A program made the position numbers and the translations under genes. Positions 1 through 6,441 of a stretch of 7,792 nucleotides of DNA are shown piece after piece; position 1 is the first letter of the stretch; every line of letters begins with the position of its first letter. A model generated the notes under the pieces. That model was not told where the DNA came from and ran no database searches. It saw only the letters and a list, made by a program, of their open reading frames with translations. Source of the DNA: Planctomycetaceae bacterium (GTDB taxonomy: Bacteria; Planctomycetota; Planctomycetia; Pirellulales; Pirellulaceae); contig SLEY01000002.1 of the NCBI GenBank assembly GCA_007124535.1, positions 1-7,792 of the forward strand, read 5' to 3'.

Positions 1-1296
1 GGACGTGGCGGTCTTGTCCACTTCGAAGATCCCGACCAGCCCGTGGGCGCAGCCGAAACCTTGCTGCAGATTGATTGCCAGGTGGCGGAGGGCGAAGCCC
101 AGTTGCGGTTCGATGATGTTCTCCCGGGGCAGGCCGTACCCCAGCCAAGCCGTCCCCTCCACCACTCGCCGCATCCGCTGCATCATCTCTTGCAGCGGCT
201 GGGGATAGGAGGCGGGAATCGAACGCGGCGACGACCGGTATTGCTGAGTCGCCTCGTCGTACTTCAGCATCAACTCCTCCACATAGGTGACCAGCATGTT
301 CCAGCACATCTGCAAATGCTCGAAATAGTCATTGACGAAGTCGAACCCCGGCTTGGGGACGTAATCGAACACCAGCAGATTCAGGTCCGTCCGGATATTG
401 GGCTCGTGCAACGAATTGACCGCTTGCCGTAGCGCCGGGGCGTGCGGATTGTAGTCGGCGGTGTCCATGTGGCGGCCGGTCAGCACGGACCGATCGAAGA
501 ACTGGAGTTTGCGGATCGGAACCCCGGCCCGACGCCCGGCTTCCCGGACCATCGCTTCCGCTTCCTGCCGGGTCATCAATCGCAGCCGGAGGTGCTGCAG
601 TTCGTCCCGCCGCCGCTCCCGCTCTTCCTTGTCGTAGATGTACGACACGACGTAATCCATCACGGGGTTTTCCCCCAAGTCGTTGGACCACAGCGTCTGC
701 CATTCGTAGGAATATCGCCCCAACCAGTCGCAGACGATCAGGCAGTGGTCCCGCGTCCGTTCGGCAATCTCGGCCAGCAGGCGGACCAACCCCTCGTCGT
801 CATGAAAGTGGGAGCAGGTGCCGTAGGAGGTGAAATAGAGATCGTAAGGTTTCTGGTCGGGAGCCAGCGGCAGTCCCCGGGAGAAATCGGCTTGTTCGAA
901 GGTCAGTTTGCCGTAGTCGCCGTACAGGTACCGCGCCTGATTGATCAGTTCCTCGTTGAGATCCACGCCGTGGTAACCGCCCAGGACCGCCGGGGTCAGC
1001 AAGGTGATTTCGAAATCCTGCAGGTCCGCATCGCGGCGGCGGATGCCGGTCAGCAGCTCAAATCCATCGGCGCTGCCGCAACCCAGATCCATGATCCGCA
1101 CCCGCTGCATCTGCGACACTTTGCGGTCGATCAGGCGTTCCAGGTGGGGTCGGAGGAAGATGCGGGTGATCTCGTCTTCCCACAGTTTCCGGACGTTGTC
1201 GTATTTGCCGACCAGCCCGGATTGCTTGGCGTACAGCCCACTGGTAGCCGCCTCGGTATAGGCTTGCATCTCGGCAACCTGCCGGACCAAATTCAT
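1..1296 (-). CDS. Class I SAM-dependent methyltransferase, 3' end cut off by the window edge
   Basis: 432 codons are open from ATG 1296-1294 to the window edge with no stop, so the C-terminus is missing. The fold is a Rossmann-type methyltransferase. Motif I is RIMDLGCGSADGFELL (about residues 67-82), followed by an acidic motif GVDLNEELINQAR (110-122; Asp112 would contact the SAM ribose) and QADFSRGLPL (135-144). The segment PYDLYFTSYGTCSHFHDDEGL (from about 150) fits strand 4 and the following helix. Beyond residue about 300 there is an extra helical region (FDFVNDYFEHLQMCW onward) that I do not recognise and that is longer than a minimal methyltransferase. The start is supported by GGAG at 1304-1307, seven bases upstream, and by the ATGA overlap with the stop of the preceding gene, which suggests translational coupling. 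The substrate is unknown. Being last in an operon with two MttB-type proteins suggests a small amine or amino-acid-like acceptor, which is inference. Confidence 0.88.
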   Translation of the reverse strand, partial: MNLVRQVAEMQAYTEAATSGLYAKQSGLVGKYDNVRKLWEDEITRIFLRPHLERLIDRKVSQMQRVRIMDLGCGSADGFELLTGIRRRDADLQDFEITLLTPAVLGGYHGVDLNEELINQARYLYGDYGKLTFEQADFSRGLPLAPDQKPYDLYFTSYGTCSHFHDDEGLVRLLAEIAERTRDHCLIVCDWLGRYSYEWQTLWSNDLGENPVMDYVVSYIYDKEERERRRDELQHLRLRLMTRQEAEAMVREAGRRAGVPIRKLQFFDRSVLTGRHMDTADYNPHAPALRQAVNSLHEPNIRTDLNLLVFDYVPKPGFDFVNDYFEHLQMCWNMLVTYVEELMLKYDEATQQYRSSPRSIPASYPQPLQEMMQRMRRVVEGTAWLGYGLPRENIIEPQLGFALRHLAINLQQGFGCAHGLVGIFEVDKTATS

Positions 1297-2792
1297 GATG
1301 CTTCTCCGGGGTTGACAGGTGAGTGGATATCCAGAATCCCGGGGACCTGCCGGCGGATATCGCGTTGGACATCGGCGGGCAACTGCTGCCGCGGCAATTC
1401 GCGCACCTCGTGATACTGCCGGTGGGCGGCGGCCAGGGCCCCGGCGGAATCATCTTCCAAGGGGAACCGCACATAGACCGGATCGCGGCTGGGCAGGGGG
1501 ACGTGGTACATGTAGGTCTTTTCGGGAGTCGCCATGACCTCGCGGATCTGGGCCAGCAGGGCATCCCGCCCCGCGGTCTCGCAGGGGGCGGGAGCGTAAG
1601 TCCGTTTGACCAGGTCCAGATGAGCGTTGTCCAGGATGGCCTGTTCGGGACAGAAGGTATTGGTGCGTTCCAGCAGCCCGAAGGCGTAGTGGATGTACTG
1701 GGCGCCGGCGGCCGGGACGGCCAGCAGGGTGAACATTTTCTCGGCCGCCGCCTGGATCCCCGGCACCTCGGCGTCGGCGACTCCGGCCGACGAGTAGCAG
1801 GGCAGGCCGTAGAAGCGGGCCAGTTGGGCGCAATCGTGGCTGTAGTGGATCACTTCGGGCGCGGCGTACATGTCGTTGAAATTGTCCAGGCGGGTGCGGA
1901 CGGGGACGGCCCCGTACAGCACGGGGGCTCCCGGGGCCGCCAACTGGTTCAGGACCACCCCGGCCAGGATCTCGGCGTTGATCTGGGCGACCATGCCGAA
2001 TTCGTCAAAGGGCCCGGTGGCCCCGCCCATCGGGCAACTGGAGACGACCACCGGCACCCGGTGGCGGGAGATCGCCAGCAGCTTGGCCGCCGTGTCGTCG
2101 ACCACTTGCAGAGGACTCTTGATCACGCAGGTGATGAACGACAGCAGCGGATTCTCGCGGAAAGCCTGCTCTCCGCCCGCCACGATGCGGCCCAGGCGGA
2201 GCACGTCCGGCAGCGCGTCCAGGCTGGTCAGTCCCGCCTGCACATGTTTGCGGATGTGATTCAGACTGGTAAAGAACTGATTGACATCTTTATTGGTTTC
2301 CGTGATCTGGGGATCGCAGAGGTTCACGTTGCGGATGAAGAAGTCCAGGTGTTCCAGGTGTTCCGCCAGGTGGGCCGAGTCGGCCAGTCGTGGGATGGAG
2401 CCGGGTCGGCGGGTGAACCGCGGCTGATCGCCCTGGAAATCGACGTCCAGCCAGACATTGGTCTCCGAGCCCGTGCCGAAGCGGACGCGGGGCTCATGGG
2501 CATCCAGAATCAAGCGGTTCTCCGGTTCCCGGGCGCCCAGCACGACCCGGGTGGGCGCGGTCTCCAGGGCTCGGTCGACCAGCGAGGGCGGCAGGTGCAG
2601 GCGGAGGCAGTCCCCGGCCGGCTCCGCCCGGGCGCCGGCCCGCTGCAATAATTCGGCGGCCTCCGCGTTGTAGCACCACAAGCCCGGGTCCTGCAGCAGG
2701 TCCCGGGAAACACCATCGATCATGCGGACGGCGTCGTCGGTCAATCGCGTTTGCGGCTGGACGAGTACGCCGGGGCGTTGTGCGATTTGCAT
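1293..2792 (-). CDS. Divergent MttB-superfamily (trimethylamine methyltransferase-like) protein
   Basis: 499 aa, about the usual family length. It is recognisably paralogous to the gene just upstream: both share an N-terminal helical region ending in LLQRAGAR / AFRRAGAR, a VNQFFTSLNHIRKHV / VNRFFHSLDNTTKHV block (here 170-184), LLSFITCVIKSPL (216-228), RVPVVVSSCPMGGATGP (245-261), and SSAGVADAEVPGIQAAAE (334-351). These are hallmarks of the MttB TIM-barrel superfamily, whose characterised members move a methyl group from a quaternary or tertiary amine to a corrinoid protein. There is no in-frame amber codon, so it is a non-pyrrolysine member. The C-terminal quarter is unlike the paralogue: the HTLxHxR stretch is absent and replaced by a Pro-rich segment (about 421-447), so activity may differ. 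The ATG at 2792 was chosen over upstream starts because AGGAAGG lies five bases before it and homology begins there. It overlaps the upstream gene by 52 bases and the downstream gene by 4. Confidence 0.85.
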   Translation of the reverse strand: MQIAQRPGVLVQPQTRLTDDAVRMIDGVSRDLLQDPGLWCYNAEAAELLQRAGARAEPAGDCLRLHLPPSLVDRALETAPTRVVLGAREPENRLILDAHEPRVRFGTGSETNVWLDVDFQGDQPRFTRRPGSIPRLADSAHLAEHLEHLDFFIRNVNLCDPQITETNKDVNQFFTSLNHIRKHVQAGLTSLDALPDVLRLGRIVAGGEQAFRENPLLSFITCVIKSPLQVVDDTAAKLLAISRHRVPVVVSSCPMGGATGPFDEFGMVAQINAEILAGVVLNQLAAPGAPVLYGAVPVRTRLDNFNDMYAAPEVIHYSHDCAQLARFYGLPCYSSAGVADAEVPGIQAAAEKMFTLLAVPAAGAQYIHYAFGLLERTNTFCPEQAILDNAHLDLVKRTYAPAPCETAGRDALLAQIREVMATPEKTYMYHVPLPSRDPVYVRFPLEDDSAGALAAAHRQYHEVRELPRQQLPADVQRDIRRQVPGILDIHSPVNPGEAS

Positions 2793-4300
2793 GCGTTCCT
2801 TCCTGCGGGCGCGTAGAGGCCCGGAATCTTGATTTCGGGGAAAGCTTCCAGAACTTGCTGCCGCACTCCGGCAGGCAACTGGGATTCGGGCGGCCGGGCC
2901 CGGAACTCCTGCAGCCAACGGCGAGCCCGGGCCACCGTGTCGTCGCCGGATTGCATCTGCTCGCGCCGGTCGCGATTGGCCAGCGGCGGCTGGAAGAATT
3001 CGCTCCGCATGTGGGTCAGCGTATGTTCTTCGACCAGATAGTCCTCGCCCGGCCCCTTCTCGATCATCAGCTCGGTGGCCAGCGTCTGGTCGTTGACTTC
3101 GATCCCCCGCAGCACGCGGCGGCACATGCCCAAGACCTCGTTGTCGATCACCAGTTTCTCGTAAGACACGGTCAAATCCGATTCCATCAGGCCGGCGGCG
3201 TCATGGATGAAATTCGCCCCGGACAGGCCGACCAGCAGGTTGGACAAAGCGCTTTCATAAGCCGCTTGGACATTCATGGCCTTGGCGTCCGAGGTGCCGG
3301 CGGTCGAGTAGAAGGGCAGCTGGAAATGCTGGGCCATTTGGGCCACGGCCGCGTTCAGCATGGCCCGTTCGATCGGCCCGCCCAAATGGTCCATCGTTTG
3401 AAGGTTGGTGATCGAGCCCACGCTGCCACAGATCCCGGGCGCGCCGGGCTGGACGCTCTGCACCAGCGCGATGCCCGCCAGGGTCTCCGCCACGTGGGTC
3501 AGCACGTTGCCGGCCAAAGTGATCGGGGCCGTCGTCCCGCAAATCGGCTCCGTGGGAACCACCACCGGCAACCGCTCCCGGGCCAGATAACACGTGATTT
3601 CGCCATAGTCCCGGTCGATCTTGAAGGGGCTGATGATCAGGGTAATGAAGGAAATGAAGGGTTTTTTGCGAAGCGCCTCCGCGCCGCCGGCGATCATTTC
3701 GGCCAACTGCACCGCTTTGCGGCAGCCCGCCAGCGAATAAGGGCCGCCCATCACATGCTTGGTCGTATTGTCCAACGAATGGAAAAAACGATTGACGTCG
3801 ATATCGGCCTTGTGCGGGATGTCGTGCGGGAACACGTTGATCGTAAAGGCGTCGATGTGCTCCAGGGCGTTCACCAGGCGAGCGTTCAGGATCACATCCT
3901 CGACGGTCGACGGCCGGCATTCGCCGGTGTCCGGATCCAGCACATAGATCGCCGTGCCGCCGGTCGCATAGTGTACCCGGCTGCCCTCCAGCAGCGTGTC
4001 CGAGCGGCCGTCCCGCGAATACAGCGTGATCGACGACGGATTGGCGGCGACCGCGTCTTCCACCAGACTGCGGGAGAGGCGGACGATGCGGTGCTCGGAA
4101 TCGATGCGAGCCCCCGCTCGCCGAAACGCCTCGAGCGCCGTATCCGAATACACCGCCATCCCCGACTTGGCCAGCACCTCGAAGGCCGCATCGGCAAGCC
4201 GCTCGACCGCAGACGCATCCAGGGGGCGGTACCGCCCGTCCCCGCCCGGGCCGGCGCCGGAATTCAACGTGGCCGTTGGCTCCTCGAAATAATCGCGCAT
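2741..4300 (-). CDS. MttB-superfamily methyltransferase (non-pyrrolysine; glycine-betaine methyltransferase-like)
   Basis: 519 aa, complete. Family landmarks in order: helical N-terminus with EVLAKSGMAVYSDTALEAFRRAG (41-63), YATGGTAIYVLD (111-122), VNRFFHSLDNTTKHVMGG (169-186), PFISFITLIISP (214-225), LPVVVPTEPICGTTAPITLAG (244-264), QPGAPGICGSVGS (284-296), FYSTAGTSDAKAMNVQAAYES (330-350), ANFIHDAAGLMESDLTVSYE (362-381), VIDNEVLGMCRRVLRGIEV (384-402) and a C-terminal block with GPGEDYLVEEHTLTHMRSEFF (416-436). Characterised relatives demethylate trimethylamine (pyrrolysine type) or glycine betaine (MtgB type) and pass the methyl to a corrinoid protein. No amber codon interrupts the frame, so this is the non-pyrrolysine type. 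The actual substrate is unknown, and no corrinoid protein gene is visible in the window. The start is well supported by AAAGGAG (4307-4313), six bases before ATG. It lies 45 bases after the asparagine-synthetase-like gene. The last residues (KSHNAPAYSSSRKRD) are encoded in the stretch overlapping the next gene. Confidence 0.93.
   Translation of the reverse strand: MRDYFEEPTATLNSGAGPGGDGRYRPLDASAVERLADAAFEVLAKSGMAVYSDTALEAFRRAGARIDSEHRIVRLSRSLVEDAVAANPSSITLYSRDGRSDTLLEGSRVHYATGGTAIYVLDPDTGECRPSTVEDVILNARLVNALEHIDAFTINVFPHDIPHKADIDVNRFFHSLDNTTKHVMGGPYSLAGCRKAVQLAEMIAGGAEALRKKPFISFITLIISPFKIDRDYGEITCYLARERLPVVVPTEPICGTTAPITLAGNVLTHVAETLAGIALVQSVQPGAPGICGSVGSITNLQTMDHLGGPIERAMLNAAVAQMAQHFQLPFYSTAGTSDAKAMNVQAAYESALSNLLVGLSGANFIHDAAGLMESDLTVSYEKLVIDNEVLGMCRRVLRGIEVNDQTLATELMIEKGPGEDYLVEEHTLTHMRSEFFQPPLANRDRREQMQSGDDTVARARRWLQEFRARPPESQLPAGVRQQVLEAFPEIKIPGLYAPAGRNACKSHNAPAYSSSRKRD
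2798..2804 (-). promoter_or_regulatory. Internal ribosome binding site for the second MttB-like gene
   Basis: The minus strand reads AGGAAGG followed by five bases and ATG 2792. The site lies inside the 3' end of the upstream MttB-like gene and decides the start, ruling out a longer in-frame extension that only reads the antisense-like phase of the upstream gene. Confidence 0.65.
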
Positions 4301-4345
4301 GATGATCTCCTTTCGCTTTCGGGCGCTTGCCCTCGAATCGCCAGG

Positions 4346-5866
4346 CTACAGCGAAACCCATTGCCCGACGGTGCTGACCGCGCTGCCCGTGCCAAAATGC
4401 TCGGCAAACACCCGGAAATAGTGCAGCTCTTCCTTGCTGCGCAACTGGGGATGCTCGCGGCAGGCGGCCGTGAATTCCTCGTCGCTGATCCGGCCCTCAA
4501 AATACGCCGGCAGCACTTCGGCCGACTCCGAACCCTGAGAAAACTCCTGCTTGGGACGCCAGACGATGGCGGCAGGCAAGAGTGGCTCGTAGGCCAGACG
4601 GAGGATCCATTTCTCGATCTTGCCCCCGTCCCCCGGCTTCTGCTTGTATTCCGCCGGCAAACGCAGAGCATAGTCCAGCAACTCGCCAGACAACAAAGGG
4701 GTCACGACTCGCAGGCCGTGACACCGATTCATCCGGTCCAAACGCAGGGCCGCATTGCTGTGCACAAAACCCAAACAACGCAACTGCTCGGCCAACAAAC
4801 GCTCAGCACCAAACTCCTTGATGTACTCGTAACCGCAAAATGTCTCGTCGCCGCCTTCGCCCGACAGCAACTGCTCGAAACCCTGCTCGCGAGCAAAACG
4901 GGATACCAGATAATTGGAAACCGCACTCCGTACCAGCGACGGATCGAACGACTCCAGGTAGTAGATCACATCGGGCAGCACTTCCAATATCCGGTCCAGA
5001 TCGACGATCAACTCGCGGTGCTCCGAGCCCAGCGATTCGGCGACCAGCCGCGCCTTGCGGATATCTTCGCTCTCGCCCACACCGACGGCGAACGTGGTCA
5101 GCCGAGCGGTCTCGCTCCTCTCTTCCCGCAGCCGGCGGGCGGCCAGGCAGCATACAATACTGCTGTCCAACCCGCCGCTGAGCAGACCGGCGGTGGGCGG
5201 CGAAAAATCGACACGCTGGCAAAAACTCCGCCAAATAATGTCTCGGATCCTCGCCACCGCCCGCTCCGGCGTGTCGCAGACCGGCTCCGCCGGCGGAGCC
5301 AGTTCGGCAAACCGATGCAGGGTCCCCCCCCCATCCATATAATGACCCGCCGGAAACTCGTACACCTCGTCCGCGACCGCCAGAACGCTCTTCAGTTCCG
5401 TGCCAAAATAGCAGACACCGTTCTTCCGACCGTAAAACAGCGTCTTGATCCCCAGCACATCGCGCGCGGCCACCACCTGCTCCCCGTCGCCGATCACCAG
5501 CGCGAAAGCGGCATCGCCCAGACGCTGGAACATCGCCGCACCCTCCTGCTGGTACATCCGCACCAGCAACCGCTCGTCGCGACGCGGTCCGTCCGCGATC
5601 TCCCGCGGTCCGGCGAGTTCCGACCAATTCCCGATCTGCCCGTCGTAGACAATCTGGGGAACGTTCCCGCACCCATCAAATTTACAGATTGCGGCGGGGT
5701 CCTTCCGCGTGCCCAGATCGGCCAAGGTGTAATTCTGGCCCAAGATCCACCGCCCCTGCTTGGCCAAACCGGACCAGGCCGGACCACGATGGGCCATCGT
5801 GGCCAGCATGGTTTGGAGCGCTGGTTCGTCTACGGTTCGGCCATAGCCGACAGCAATTCCACTCAT
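4346..5866 (-). CDS. Asparagine-synthetase-like amidotransferase/amide ligase with degenerate glutaminase site
   Basis: 506 aa. An N-terminal class II glutaminase-like domain (about 1-190; MAHRGPAWSGL at 24-34, DVLGIKTLFYG at 136-146, EFPAGHY at 170-176) is followed by an ATP-pyrophosphatase synthetase domain (about 200-495) with the PP-loop LLSGGLDSSIVC (228-239), FAVGVGESEDIRKA (259-272), LSGEGGDETFCGY (334-346) and WRPKQEFSQG (436-445, Lys439 in the position of the conserved lysine). The C-terminus aligns by eye with E. coli AsnB, so the family is secure. The residue after Met is Ser (codon AGT), not the catalytic Cys. The usual NGEIYN motif reads DGQIGN (75-80). The synthetase motif GVEARVPFLD reads GLRVVTPLLS (384-393), losing the conserved Glu. 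Expected chemistry is adenylation of a carboxylate and attack by an amine, but probably not standard glutamine-dependent asparagine synthesis. The start is certain: an in-frame TGA lies three codons upstream. It is the first gene of the leftward operon. Beta-lactam-synthetase-like function is an alternative I cannot exclude. Confidence 0.92.
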   Translation of the reverse strand: MSGIAVGYGRTVDEPALQTMLATMAHRGPAWSGLAKQGRWILGQNYTLADLGTRKDPAAICKFDGCGNVPQIVYDGQIGNWSELAGPREIADGPRRDERLLVRMYQQEGAAMFQRLGDAAFALVIGDGEQVVAARDVLGIKTLFYGRKNGVCYFGTELKSVLAVADEVYEFPAGHYMDGGGTLHRFAELAPPAEPVCDTPERAVARIRDIIWRSFCQRVDFSPPTAGLLSGGLDSSIVCCLAARRLREERSETARLTTFAVGVGESEDIRKARLVAESLGSEHRELIVDLDRILEVLPDVIYYLESFDPSLVRSAVSNYLVSRFAREQGFEQLLSGEGGDETFCGYEYIKEFGAERLLAEQLRCLGFVHSNAALRLDRMNRCHGLRVVTPLLSGELLDYALRLPAEYKQKPGDGGKIEKWILRLAYEPLLPAAIVWRPKQEFSQGSESAEVLPAYFEGRISDEEFTAACREHPQLRSKEELHYFRVFAEHFGTGSAVSTVGQWVSL

Positions 5867-5872
5867 CCCGCT

Positions 5873-5878
5873 TCACCT
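5873..5878 (-). promoter_or_regulatory. Ribosome binding site of the asparagine-synthetase-like gene
   Basis: The minus strand reads AAAGGTGA just before the gene. AGGTGA matches the 3' part of the consensus AAGGAGGTGA and sits six bases from ATG 5866. With the in-frame TGA overlapping this site, it fixes the start and hence serine as residue 2. Confidence 0.65.
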
Positions 5879-5960
5879 TTCCTTTCGTCAGCAACGGACA
5901 ATCAACGCGTTCCTTCGGGCGATTCCAATCCCCCACTCCCCTGGCCTTTGACCACTTTAT

Positions 5961-5978
5961 GCCGGCTCCGGAGGCGGC
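5961..5978. repeat. Imperfect 18-base palindrome upstream of the operon
   Basis: GCCGGCTCCGGAGGCGGC reads as its own reverse complement except for one mismatched pair (5965/5974). It lies about 95 bases upstream of the first operon gene. It could be an operator, the stem of an RNA hairpin, or part of a GC-rich intergenic repeat; the sequence alone does not decide. Confidence 0.4.
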
Positions 5979-6250
5979 GCCAGACAAACGCACGTCGGCG
6001 GATGACGAACGAAATCGCCGAACCTTCCGGTTCCCAACGCGAATGCGGGGTTCATGACGGACTCAGGGACGAGACCGTGGCGGCTGATCCCGCTCCCAAC
6101 TCGGCGTCGTTCGGGAAGGGGGTGGGAAGCGACCCCGGCGGGCGCGGATTGACGATAACCCACGCGGCTGACTCCTGATTTTAAGGGCCCCTGAGCCAGC
6201 TTGCAACGGGCACGAATGGGGTATGCAGGGGCACCATCGCGTCGCCGAAC

Positions 6251-6262
6251 CCGGTTACCGGT
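6251..6262. repeat. CCGGTTACCGG palindrome, copy 1 (upstream of DraG-type gene)
   Basis: CCGGT-T-ACCGG is a perfect 5+1+5 inverted repeat, and the 12-mer CCGGTTACCGGT recurs exactly at 6544-6555 inside the start of the DraG-type gene. The two copies bracket the presumed promoter of that gene. A regulatory site pair is possible; a chance match is also plausible for a 12-mer in a window this size. Confidence 0.3.
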
Positions 6263-6335
6263 CCGAGATTTCTCCCGCTGAGGGTGTATAGCAAGCCGTC
6301 AACACCGGAAAAAAACGGCGACGAATGACTCTGAA

Positions 6336-6354
6336 AACCCTGATTTAGAGGGTT
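6336..6354. other. Small hairpin AACCCT / AGGGTT
   Basis: AACCCT (6336-6341), a seven-base loop GATTTAG, then AGGGTT (6349-6354). On the minus strand the stem is followed by TTC, a poor T-tract, and no leftward gene ends nearby, so a terminator is unlikely. It lies about 90 bases upstream of the DraG-type gene and could be in its leader or an operator. Confidence 0.25.
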
Positions 6355-6380
6355 CTGTTTCCCGGCGGCCGATTTCGGTC

Positions 6381-6386
6381 GATAAT
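6381..6386 (+). promoter_or_regulatory. Possible -10 element for the DraG-type gene
   Basis: GATAAT differs from the sigma-70 consensus TATAAT by one base and lies 56 bases before the start codon. The region 17 bases upstream (TTTCCC) is a poor -35, so this is a weak candidate. The preceding bases include a near-palindrome GGCCGATTTCGGTC (6368-6381). Confidence 0.2.
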
Positions 6387-6430
6387 AGGGCGGGCACCCC
6401 ACGGAAATTGCCCCCGATTGCCACATGTCT

Positions 6431-6436
6431 GGAGGA
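6431..6436 (+). promoter_or_regulatory. Ribosome binding site of the DraG-type gene
   Basis: GGAGGA lies five bases before ATG 6442, a near-consensus site. It selects this ATG over an in-frame TTG at 6418, which lies before the ribosome site. Confidence 0.75.
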
Positions 6437-6441
6437 ACATC

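Larger units (their letters stand above)
5867..6441. other. Divergent intergenic region (575 bases) between the leftward operon and the DraG-type gene
   Basis: No gene with recognisable homology lies here. It must contain the promoters for both flanking transcription units, but no convincing -35/-10 pair is clear on the operon side. It holds several inverted repeats: 5961-5978 (imperfect 18-mer), 6020-6033 (GAACC, loop TTCC, GGTTC), GCCCCTG 6187-6193 facing CAGGGGC 6226-6232, CCGGTTACCGG at 6251-6261 and AACCCT/AGGGTT at 6336-6354. Bases 5957-6178 are open on both strands (a 58-codon frame from ATG 6002 to 6178 rightward and a 68-codon frame from 6163 to 5957 leftward), but neither has a good ribosome site or a protein I recognise. 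Confidence 0.6.

Noticed and set aside
442..2651. Long plus-strand open frames (442-1413 and 1323-2651) opposite the SAM methyltransferase and the second MttB-like gene.
   Set aside because: The minus strand encodes proteins with clear motifs throughout; the plus frames have no recognisable family and are shadows.
2793..3125. In-frame N-terminal extension of the second MttB-like protein (up to 111 more residues).
   Set aside because: The extension lies entirely inside the upstream gene in another frame, is Arg/Ala-rich shadow sequence, and a good ribosome site directly precedes ATG 2792.
1293..4300. Pyrrolysine-containing MttB.
   Set aside because: Both frames are uninterrupted; there is no internal in-frame TAG to encode pyrrolysine.
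2780..6178. A 1132-codon open frame on the plus strand across the first MttB-like gene, the asparagine-synthetase-like gene and the intergenic region.
   Set aside because: It is antisense to two genes with clear family motifs, its translation is low-complexity (rich in Arg, Gln, His, Gly) with no recognisable domain, and long antisense frames are expected in GC-rich coding DNA.
6336..6360. Rho-independent terminator.
   Set aside because: The stem is only 6 bp with a poor T-tract, and no gene ends immediately upstream of it on either strand.
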